Shown piece after piece: positions 20,301-27,537 of a stretch of DNA of 27,537 bases. Where the stretch lies: positions 1-27,537 of the forward strand of contig JANSLP010000395.1 in assembly GCA_029298735.1 (NCBI GenBank). The letters are read 5' to 3'. Under the pieces are notes generated by a model. The model had not been told where the DNA came from. It made no database searches and was given only the letters and a program-made list of their open reading frames with translations. The stretch is from Ophiostoma sp. CBS 140.51. Lineage: Eukaryota > Ascomycota > Sordariomycetes > Ophiostomatales > Ophiostomataceae. The position numbers were made by a program, and so were the translations under genes. Each line of letters begins with the position of its first letter. The stretch's first letter is position 1.

Positions 20301-21876
20301 ATGCCGCTCACGATTCTCAAGGACGACGAGATTAACGACCTCCTCAACGTCCTCACCGTCGACGAGCTCGAGTCGTTCCGCAGCGTCCTTAAGCAAGCTC
20401 TCTACGAATACTCGACCGGTACACAAGCTGTCCAGGATGGCGAGATCCAGCAGCCACATCGCACTTCGGTGACGTCGCCAATCACTGGCTGCACGACACT
20501 GTTTATGCCGTCGTGCAGCACGGATGGCCTGGGAATGAAGGGTAGGTCAAAGCTCATATACTTTTGGAAAGAAGAGGCACACTAACAATCCAGTCATCAC
20601 TCTCTCCAAAGCGAAAAGGGGTAACCTTCCACCACCAGTCGGCACGCCAGAAAAGGCCAGCGTCCGGCCGACCGGTGCCCTGACCCTCTACTCCGAACTC
20701 GGCAACCCCATCGGCATTCTGCACGCTAGCACACTGACGGCCTTCCGCACAGCGTTGGCCTCGGTCTGCCTTCTGCTACGCCGTGATACCGTCAAGAATA
20801 TTACCGTCTTTGGTTGTGGCGAGCAGGCCTACTGGCACGTCCGCCTGGCGCTGCTTCTGCGTGGCTCCACGATCCGGCATGTTAACATCATCAGCCGGCG
20901 CTTCGACTCGTCCCGTGCCTTTGTCGCCCGCTTCTACAAGATGGCCACGGCCATCAAGGAGCGTGAGGGCTGGGCCACCGACACCAAGTTCAGCATCTTG
21001 ACTACAGGCTACACCGAATACGGACGCCTTTTGCAAGAGAACCTACGCAGCTCTGACGTCATCTTCTGCTGCACACCCTCTACCGAGCCCCTGTTCGATC
21101 ACCACATCCTCACCAACCACGAGGGTCGCCGGCGTGGCCGCCTGATCGTGGCCATTGGCTCCTATACGCACGAAATGCGCGAGCTGCCGGCCGAGCTGCT
21201 GCGCCAGGCCACCAAAGCGCCCGACAAGACTCACGTACACTACCACAAGCACGCCGTGGAGGGCGGTGTCGTTATCGTTGACACGCTCGACGGTGCGCTC
21301 AAGGAGGCCGGTGAGATTGCCGAGGCCGGTCTTGGCCCGCGTCATCTTGTCGAGCTCGGCGAGCTCGTTATGCTGCAACGCATCACCCTGCAGGAAGATG
21401 ACTCGTCCGACGATGTCAGCAGCTTGTCCAACGCGAGTACGTTTAGCGCAACGTCGAGCGAGTTTGAGAAGCTCAACCTCAACGGCCCCACCAAGCCGGC
21501 CATGGCATCGGTCTACGGCAGCCAGGAGAGCACGCCGACGATTACAACCACGCACGCCCCCAGCACCGAGTCTGACGGTGGCTCCACAATAGGCACCGGC
21601 AGCCACAGCCGGTCCCACAGCCGATCCTCGTCGCCCGCCCGCAAGGGCAGTGGCGGACTGCTAAGCAGTCTGACACCGCGGAGCCACCGCCGCAGCTCGA
21701 GCCAGGCATCGGTCGACCGGCGTAAAAAGAAGGAGGACCAGTCAGCGCGCTGGCTGCAGCGGGGTAACGTCATCTACAAGAGTGTGGGCCTGGGTCTCAT
21801 GGACCTAAGTGTCGGTCTTCGCCTGATTGATTTTGCCCGTGAAAAGGGCGTCGGCACAGTTGTCGATGGGTTCTAG
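20301..21876 (+). CDS. Ornithine cyclodeaminase/mu-crystallin family protein with a Ser-rich insert
   Basis: A probable NAD(P)-dependent enzyme of the ornithine cyclodeaminase/mu-crystallin family; substrates in this family include ornithine, other amino acids and cyclic ketimines, so the exact reaction is open. Two exons, 20301-20541 and 20594-21876, with a 52-bp intron (GTAGGT...ATCCAG, ACTAAC branch site), give 507 aa. The N-terminus (MPLTILKDDEINDLL) and GMKVITL across the splice junction match the family. The Rossmann motif is VFGCGEQAYWH (GxG at 154-156), followed by ISRR, DVIFCCTPSTEPLF and VDTLDGALKEAGEI. Around residues 349-463 a Ser/Thr-rich, Arg/Ser-repeat insert of about 115 residues interrupts the fold before its last conserved helix (GNVIYKSVGLGLMDL). 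This accounts for the length being well above the usual 330-380 aa. Confidence 0.9.
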
Positions 21877-22176
21877 AGGATAAAGGAAAGATAAAGGAAA
21901 GAAAAATTGTCCACAGCGTGGCAACGAAGGATGGATTTCACGACATTTTCAGCCCATATCTGTACATATAATGATATGTTTGCTCTCTCTTCCATGGCCT
22001 ATTGGCCCTGTTTGTATCTCGCAATATAGCATCAACGTTGCATTTCGCATCTTTACGAACAGAACAAATATTCTAGAACCAAAGGTTACAGGATTTAAAC
22101 TATAGTGTCGGTGTCACACCGAAGTATCTTCTCGTATCAAAATCCACTCCCATGATGTCTTTTGGTGGCCTATTTC
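21877..22176. other. Convergent intergenic region
   Basis: These 300 bp separate the stop codons of the ornithine cyclodeaminase-like gene and the minus-strand F-box gene. The sequence is AT-rich (TGTACATATAATGATATG near 21960) and probably carries both 3' UTRs. Confidence 0.5.
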
Positions 22177-24627
22177 CTATGCAGGAAAATCAAAATTGTC
22201 CTGCAGTCCAAAATCCAGTCGGTGCTGGCACCGCTCGAGAAAAGAGATGCCGTCGGAAGGGGCAGGATTGCGCTCCATCTCGTCGCAGTCGCGCACATCC
22301 TCATTGGTGCTCTCGCTGAACAGGGACTGAGCAACAGTCACAAAATCAGACCTGCGGTTGCGGAAGCGTGGCAGCCACATGGGCCGCTGCTCAATGTTGG
22401 GGTGGGCGATGCTATCGCCCGTTTCCATGAAGGCCACGTCCAGATCCCAAGTCTGGTAAGCCGTCCTGTTACGGTCGGTTTTGGTGTTGTTGTTGGTCTT
22501 CGTCCTGGTCTTGGTCTTGGTCTCGCTACTGTTGTTCTCAACGCCGCGGTGTTTTACAGGCACCGTGATCGTACCCGATGCTGGCTGTTGATATCCGAAA
22601 TGGGGCGCGTTGCCGCCATCCACCCGAATCGGTTTCAGCACATTACCAGACGGCCCGCTACGAGGGTCACGGCGAGGCGTCTCGAAACCAACCACCTGCT
22701 CGTGCAAATACGATTCGACAACACAGTTGCTGAGACCGGCGTAAAAATTTGACGGGGCCAAGTCACCAGATGCACGCGCAAGCGCAAACACTCCCGTAGC
22801 CTTGATGTCGTGGTCCTCAAGAGAGCGTTGCAAGAACAGCGATGCGCTCGATCGGTAAAACAGGTCGCGGGAAGCAATGTGCCAGCGGCAGCGAACCGAC
22901 TGAAGCACATCGCAGCGTTGTACACTGGGTAGTGCTACCGGCATAGCCGATGTACGAGGCGGCCAGTTCCGGGCATTGCGCTGCTCCGGTGGGAAAAGAT
23001 GAGGCAGCCACCCCGAATTTACCTCCGGGGCCATTCCCTCGGCCAGTGACAAGTTGGAAAAGTCGACCGCGTCAGGTGCGCCTGTGGGTTCCGGGGGCAT
23101 GGGGTAAGGAAAATGGTGTGAGCAAGGCAGGGCATCTGTGTGAAAGTAGCGGCGTGGCCAGCGTAGATCAAAGATCTTGAGGCCAGGCGATGCCTGGTTA
23201 CCCGTAATAAAGCGTTCGGTATCCCAAATCATAATCGCCTGTGCAGAGTCCTGAGAACCGAGGACGTTATCTTGATAAATCATGTCGAAGGGGCTGGCCG
23301 TGCGTAGGTCTTGAAGGCGACATGTTCCGTCTCGCCAGCCACTAAGCGTCAGGTGGCCGTTGCCGCCGGTGATGGACGAGGATGATACAGGCGTGAGAGA
23401 CGTCGGGATAACGAGGGTCGTGTCTTTGAGGCTGTAGTGCTCCATGAGGTCGGGTAGAGTGTACGCCGACGTCAACTCGATCGGTCCCGTGGGCGTTGTC
23501 GTGAGATATCTCAGTGGTTTCGGTCCTGCACCCATAGCAACGGCCAGCGTCCCCTCAGCCTCCATCCAGCGAGCATTGAACGGCTGGCGGATGCCGTTGT
23601 GGTACAGACCGACGTCGTCCAGGGGAAACGCAGCAGCATGGTGGACTATCTTCGGCACCTCCCCTGCTTTTCCAACAACGTTATCCGTCGTGTTCTCCGG
23701 CCCGGGCATGGGATAGAAGACAATATCAGAAGGTGTCGTCACAGCTGCAAGACCACAACCATGGAAGCTACCCCCAAAGGCAGCCGCGTGACGAGAGTTT
23801 GTGGTCACGTCGATGCTGGACAGCCGGGACTGGTCCACACCAGTATCGCTTTTTGGGACAAACTTGGCCAATAACCGACCAAACGTCTCATCTGGCTCAG
23901 CGGAGATCAAATCAATGCCGCCACTGTCTCGACCAGAAAGGATGCCTCGTCGATGCGGCATGCCCATGGCATTCTTAACCACAGACAATGCGCGCACATC
24001 GTCAAACCCGGCCCGGAACCCAGCTGTCTGGCCGTTGAGAATGTGCATGACTGGCTCCAAAGGCACGCCGCCGTTGGCTTTCGCCTCGGCCTCGGCCTGA
24101 CGTCCACGCTTCCGGAAACGAGCAACAATATCCTCGCCCGCGCCAATCACGAGCAATTCTTCGCCGTCGATACCTAGCCCCAGTCGTTTACCGCTCTCGG
24201 CCAAATCCGCCTGAAAGTGAACAGCCAAAGACGGCATGAAAGGTCGGGGCCGCTTGTGGCGCGGGATGTGGTCCTGCTTGGGCATCAGAGCCTGGAAAGC
24301 CAGAGCCTTGCGGTTCCAGGCACGGCTTTGCCATGTCAGGGTCTCGGCCAGGGTGCTCCATCCGGGCTCCCCATCGTCGCTGTTGCCGCCGCTGGCGGCG
24401 GTGCCATTGAAACAGTTGACACTGCTTTGTCCCTGGAGATCGGCAGAGAAGACACTTGGAAAACAGCGGCGCGTGAAAGTCCGCCAGCCGTCGCTCTGCA
24501 TGAAGCCATGGAGTTTGCGGCATGTCCCGCCGAGGCTGGCCTGGTCCCGGGCCGTGTCAAGGTTCTCGGTGATGAGAAACAGAATGTCATCTGGCAGCCG
24601 GTCGAGGGCTGCTTGATGATTGGCCAT
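22177..24627 (-). CDS. F-box protein with beta-propeller-like C-terminal region
   Basis: A single-exon gene of 816 aa. Residues about 8-50 (LDRLPDDILFLITENLDTAR...TCRKLHGFM) form an F-box, the Skp1-binding element of SCF ubiquitin ligases, so the protein is likely a substrate adaptor. The middle and C-terminal parts contain weak WD40-like blades, for example LSGWRDGTCRLQDLRT and FITGNQASPGLKIFDLRW (about 420-490), but no full regular WD repeat array is evident. Near residue 700 a low-complexity TKTKTRTKTNNNTKTDRN segment occurs. The C-terminal section rich in aromatic and acidic residues (LDFGLQDNFDFPA) is conserved-looking but unassigned. Start: first ATG of the frame (ATCATGGCC). Substrate unknown. 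It is divergent from the P450 and convergent with the preceding gene. Confidence 0.85.
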   Translation of the reverse strand: MANHQAALDRLPDDILFLITENLDTARDQASLGGTCRKLHGFMQSDGWRTFTRRCFPSVFSADLQGQSSVNCFNGTAASGGNSDDGEPGWSTLAETLTWQSRAWNRKALAFQALMPKQDHIPRHKRPRPFMPSLAVHFQADLAESGKRLGLGIDGEELLVIGAGEDIVARFRKRGRQAEAEAKANGGVPLEPVMHILNGQTAGFRAGFDDVRALSVVKNAMGMPHRRGILSGRDSGGIDLISAEPDETFGRLLAKFVPKSDTGVDQSRLSSIDVTTNSRHAAAFGGSFHGCGLAAVTTPSDIVFYPMPGPENTTDNVVGKAGEVPKIVHHAAAFPLDDVGLYHNGIRQPFNARWMEAEGTLAVAMGAGPKPLRYLTTTPTGPIELTSAYTLPDLMEHYSLKDTTLVIPTSLTPVSSSSITGGNGHLTLSGWRDGTCRLQDLRTASPFDMIYQDNVLGSQDSAQAIMIWDTERFITGNQASPGLKIFDLRWPRRYFHTDALPCSHHFPYPMPPEPTGAPDAVDFSNLSLAEGMAPEVNSGWLPHLFPPEQRNARNWPPRTSAMPVALPSVQRCDVLQSVRCRWHIASRDLFYRSSASLFLQRSLEDHDIKATGVFALARASGDLAPSNFYAGLSNCVVESYLHEQVVGFETPRRDPRSGPSGNVLKPIRVDGGNAPHFGYQQPASGTITVPVKHRGVENNSSETKTKTRTKTNNNTKTDRNRTAYQTWDLDVAFMETGDSIAHPNIEQRPMWLPRFRNRRSDFVTVAQSLFSESTNEDVRDCDEMERNPAPSDGISFLERCQHRLDFGLQDNFDFPA

Positions 24628-25551
24628 GATGGATTATGGCCTCTGTGTTTCGTGGGACAAAAAAGGAAAAAATATATAACAAAAAAATTGCAAAAATTGC
24701 AAAAATTGCAAGTTGCGGATTACCGGAAGTAAGCCATCGTGGCTAGTTTGAAGTAATTGCCGTGAGAAAACAGGAGAGATTGGGTAGCTATGGTGCTTGT
24801 CAATGTTTGTTGTTGAGTTGAGAAGAGAGAAAGAGAAGGAAAAGGATTTTGGTCTGGAGGAGACCAAGAGATCTCGCGTGCTATATCTTGCTCGCCCCTG
24901 CCTCGTCTTGTTTGGGTATTTCAGTGCGTGCCCCAGTAAGAACATGGGGGCAAGAAAATTAAGAGAAGGCAGGAGCCATCATGGATGGTGGCAGCCTGGT
25001 AGGGAAGCTGGAAAGGTACAGGCTACAGGGATTAAAGTGCTGTTTGAATCTTTTGAGTGGACTGTTACAAGATCCTCTCAAAAATGACTCTTCACAAATG
25101 CATTGGCGCTGAGGCGCTGCAAAGTCTTCGAGTCAGCGAGGCTAGAAGCTGCGGGAAGTGGGGTCCAGCACGCCTAGAGCTACAGGGCAGCCAAGGGCAG
25201 GAACGCTAAACAGCTCAGGCGATCCAGATGTCTTGGAGGTCCCAAGTCGAAAGGTCCTTCCCAACCTGGCGATGTTGTGCGAGTCGGTGGAATAACTACA
25301 TAATGCTGACATTGTGTGTCACAAAGGGAGGAAGGAGCCACTTGATCTCTGACTGCAACATAGAATCTCCATAAATTATGACTGACCTCTGATTTTGGAA
25401 GAACCGTTGCATCCATCGTTCCAAACTATCACAGCCTTGCTTTCGCCTTGCTTTCGTTTGCCTACCATTTTGAGACCAGCGGAGAAAGCCTCGCCTGAAG
25501 TTGCATCGGCTAGACCCTTTTTGAGCATCCCGGCCCGCCTCAACCACGACC
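24628..25551. promoter_or_regulatory. Divergent promoter region between the F-box and P450 genes
   Basis: This 924-bp region has no supported gene. The F-box-proximal 100 bp are extremely A/T-rich on the plus strand with AATATATAAC and a triplicated 9-mer (24683-24709). The P450-proximal end is ordinary leader sequence ending CACGACCATGG. Confidence 0.5.
24683..24709 (-). repeat. Three perfect tandem copies of a 9-bp unit upstream of the F-box gene
   Basis: AAAAATTGC on the plus strand (GCAATTTTT on the minus strand) occupies 24683-24691, 24692-24700 and 24701-24709. It lies 56-82 bp before the F-box start codon, inside the probable 5' UTR or core promoter. Confidence 0.75.
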
Positions 25552-27365
25552 ATGGAAACTTCATCAACGCCCTCCTCGTCGACCTCTCTGGCGTCTGTGC
25601 TGCCATGGGCATTGTTTACGCTTATCACCATTGCTGTGTCCCGCTTTGTCGTTCTGCTCGCCAGCAGTCCGTTGAACCAGATCCCCAACGCACATTGGTC
25701 GGCTCCCTTTTCATCTTTATGGATTCTCTACATTCGGTACAACGACGCGGAAACAGAGACACTCGCCGAACTACACAAGAGATTAGGACCTGTCGTCCGG
25801 CTCGGCCCCAATGACGTCAGTATCGACAGCATCGACTATGTCAAGACCGTCTACACGGGTCCCTTCAACCGGACCAAATGGTACAACATCTTTGTGAACT
25901 ATGGGTAGGTGATATCCTATGCACCGCAATTGCACAATCCAGTGCGCTTTCTGACTCTTGTCCAGCGTCCATTGCATGTTCTCGGTCATCCCGGTCAAGG
26001 AGCATGCCATGAGGAAGCGAATGATCTCGCATGTCTACTCCAAGTCGTTCCTACAAACATCGCCAGCTGTCGCCGACCAGGCTCGAGCTATTCTTCTTGA
26101 CCGGCTGGTGCCCATCTTGACTGAGTCGACAGCCGCCGACAAAAAATCCAAGAGTGTTGAGATGTTCTCGCTGTTCCAGGCCACCACCATGGACTTTATC
26201 ACGGCGCACATCTATGGCCTCCGCAATAGCACCAACTTCTTGCAGAACCCGTCTGTCCGTAAAGACTGGTTTGAGATGTACCTGACCCGGTTCGGAGCCT
26301 TCTTTTTCATGCAAGAGCTGCCCGAGCTCACAAAATTCGTTGCAAAGTTGAACATCTTCCCATCTCTGCGGATGGTGACCGACGCCACGAATGAGCTTGC
26401 AGACTGGAACCGGACGTTGTACGAGAAGACGGCCGAGCGGTTAGACAGTCAGCTAGACAGCCAAGACAGGCAATCGGCACCAGAGGACGAGCCTACAGTG
26501 GTAAAATCCCTTTTGGCCTCGATAGAGCGCGAGAAGACCTCACACGGTTCAGATTCGATCCTCTACAACACGGTTCTCCAGAACCCCATGGTGTCAGCCC
26601 AGTCCGAGGTGTATGACCACATTATTGCCGGTCAGGAGACGACATCAAGTACTCTCACCTACCTGACTTGGCAGTTGTCCGTTCACCAAGATGTGCAGGA
26701 CCTCCTCAGGAAGGAACTACTTCAGCTCAAGGCAGAAGAGGACTCCAGTTCTCCCTTTCTCCCCGATCCGAGGACGCTGGATGGCCTACCTATCCTGCAC
26801 GCCGTCATCGTGGAAACTCTGCGATTGTATGCACCGTTCGAGGGCCCACTGCCCCGCCAGACCCCAGAGTCTGGCTGCCAGCTTGGCCCATATAAGCTTC
26901 CGGGTGGTGTCCGCATTGCTGCCCTTGCACATACGCTGCACCGCGACTCGTCCGTCTTTCCTGACCCAGAAACCTGGGACTACACCCGGTGGATCGGTGC
27001 CGACGAAAAGGAAAAGAACGAGCGGAACCGGCAGTTCTGGGCCTTTGGCTCTGGTGGACGGATGTGCATCGGCTCCCATTTTGCCATGCAGGGTGAGTGC
27101 CGTGAAGATAGGTGATGCTGTTTCTTGCTGATATTGACCTTGCTGACTTTGCCCAGAGATCAAGAGTATTATCACCGCTATCTACAGCCGCTTCAAGACA
27201 CATGTCATTGACGACAGCACCATGGATAACGAGTAAGATTCCGACTGCTATTCGGTCCTGTTGTATTTTGTATTCTGATCTTTTTGCTAACCATGCTTCT
27301 TTGCAACCTGCAGTGACATTGAACCGGAGATGGAGCAGCTCTATCTTCGTTTCGAGGCACTGTAA
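25552..27365 (+). CDS. Cytochrome P450 monooxygenase (microsomal class II type)
   Basis: A membrane-anchored haem-thiolate monooxygenase, probably of the ER, working with NADPH-P450 reductase; substrate unknown. Four exons, 25552-25904, 25966-27092, 27157-27232 and 27314-27365, give 535 aa, normal for the family. The introns are 61, 64 and 81 bp, all GT...AG with CTGAC or CTAAC branch sites. An N-terminal hydrophobic anchor covers about residues 13-39. The oxygen-binding I-helix motif is AGQETTSS (339-346), the K-helix ExxR is E401-R404 (ETLR), and the haem loop is FGSGGRMCIG with Cys485 as the iron ligand. All key residues are present, so the gene looks intact. The C-terminal exons (YSRFKTHVIDDSTMDN and DIEPEMEQLYLRFEAL) complete the beta-sheet end. 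An AATAAA at 27364-27369 overlaps the stop codon. The nearest neighbour is the divergent F-box gene. Confidence 0.94.
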
Positions 27366-27398
27366 TAAATTTCAGTGATCTTTCTGGTGTCAAAATGT

Positions 27399-27537
27399 TT
27401 AAAATTTTGTGTATTTTTTTATACAATTTTCTTTGGTGTTCCCCCGCGCAATGTTGCTGTTGTTGTCGTCTGTACGACGCCGGTGGCGACGGTGCTGATG
27501 CTGATGCTGTTGTTGTTGCTGCTGCTGTGCGGCACCA
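27399..27537 (-). CDS. Possible 3' end of a further minus-strand gene with a Gln/His-rich tail (partial)
   Basis: One minus-strand frame is open from the window edge to a TAA at 27399-27401 (46 codons). It reads a run of seven Gln, then alternating His/Gln, Arg-rich and Asn-rich sequence. Gln/His-rich tails are common in fungal regulators, but CAG/CAA repeats also occur outside genes, and the last codons are AT-rich and featureless. The stop would lie only 33 bp from the P450 stop on the other strand. Treat as tentative. Confidence 0.2.
   Translation of the reverse strand, partial: GAAQQQQQQQHQHQHRRHRRRTDDNNSNIARGNTKENCIKKYTKF
27478..27537. repeat. Trinucleotide-rich tract (GCT/GTT/GAT)
   Basis: GGTGCTGATGCTGATGCTG followed by GTT and GCT repeats runs to near the window edge. 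It is a simple-sequence tract that is either coding poly-Gln on the minus strand or intergenic microsatellite. Confidence 0.6.

Noticed and set aside
199..27365. Biosynthetic cluster linking the type III polyketide synthase and the P450
   Set aside because: About 24 kb and several housekeeping genes lie between them, and no transporter, transcription factor or tailoring gene is next to either within the window.

Overview
The window is nuclear DNA of a filamentous ascomycete (Pezizomycotina, most likely Sordariomycetes). This rests on short 52-115 bp introns with GT...AG ends and CTAAC/CTGAC-type branch sites, C-ending codon preference, long pyrimidine-rich leaders, and protein families typical of these fungi. 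There is no sign of an operon, CRISPR array, phage, transposon or rRNA/tRNA gene. All exon structures below were worked out by eye from splice motifs, reading phase and family conservation; no transcript data were available.

Layout, left to right. A type III polyketide synthase lies on the minus strand (199-1678, 2 exons). About 2.7 kb without a gene follows. Next, also on the minus strand, is a large MYST-family histone acetyltransferase (4390-8465). Three exons rebuild a complete PHD finger upstream of the catalytic domain, so the acidic protein and the acetyltransferase that look like two open frames are one gene of 1305 aa. A divergent promoter leads to a five-exon gene for a small complex I subunit of NDUFA1/MWFE type (9417-10044, plus), which needs a 4-nt microexon. 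Tail to tail with it is the cytosolic tRNA 2-thiolation enzyme NCS6/CTU1 (10341-11648, minus). A 500-bp divergent region separates NCS6 from ribosomal protein eL8/RPL8 (12149-13449, plus, 3 exons).

Then come 4.3 kb with no recognisable gene but marked compositional blocks, leading to a beta-class carbonic anhydrase (17750-18599, plus, 3 exons). A 1.7-kb gap follows, then an ornithine cyclodeaminase/mu-crystallin family protein with a serine-rich insert (20301-21876, plus, 2 exons). Convergent to it is an 816-aa F-box protein with a beta-propeller-like C-terminal half (22177-24627, minus). Divergent from that is a complete cytochrome P450 (25552-27365, plus, 4 exons). The last 140 bp hold a CAG/CAA-rich stretch that may be the end of a further minus-strand gene.

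The genes are mostly housekeeping (chromatin, respiration, tRNA modification, translation, CO2/bicarbonate) and do not form one pathway. The polyketide synthase and P450 are about 24 kb apart with housekeeping genes between them, which argues against a shared biosynthetic cluster. I found no convincing undescribed multigene system. The most interesting signals are gene-structural: the microexon, a perfect 12-bp intronic hairpin that covers the likely branch site of RPL8 intron 1, the PHD-MYST architecture, and the long compositionally patterned gene-free leader before the carbonic anhydrase.
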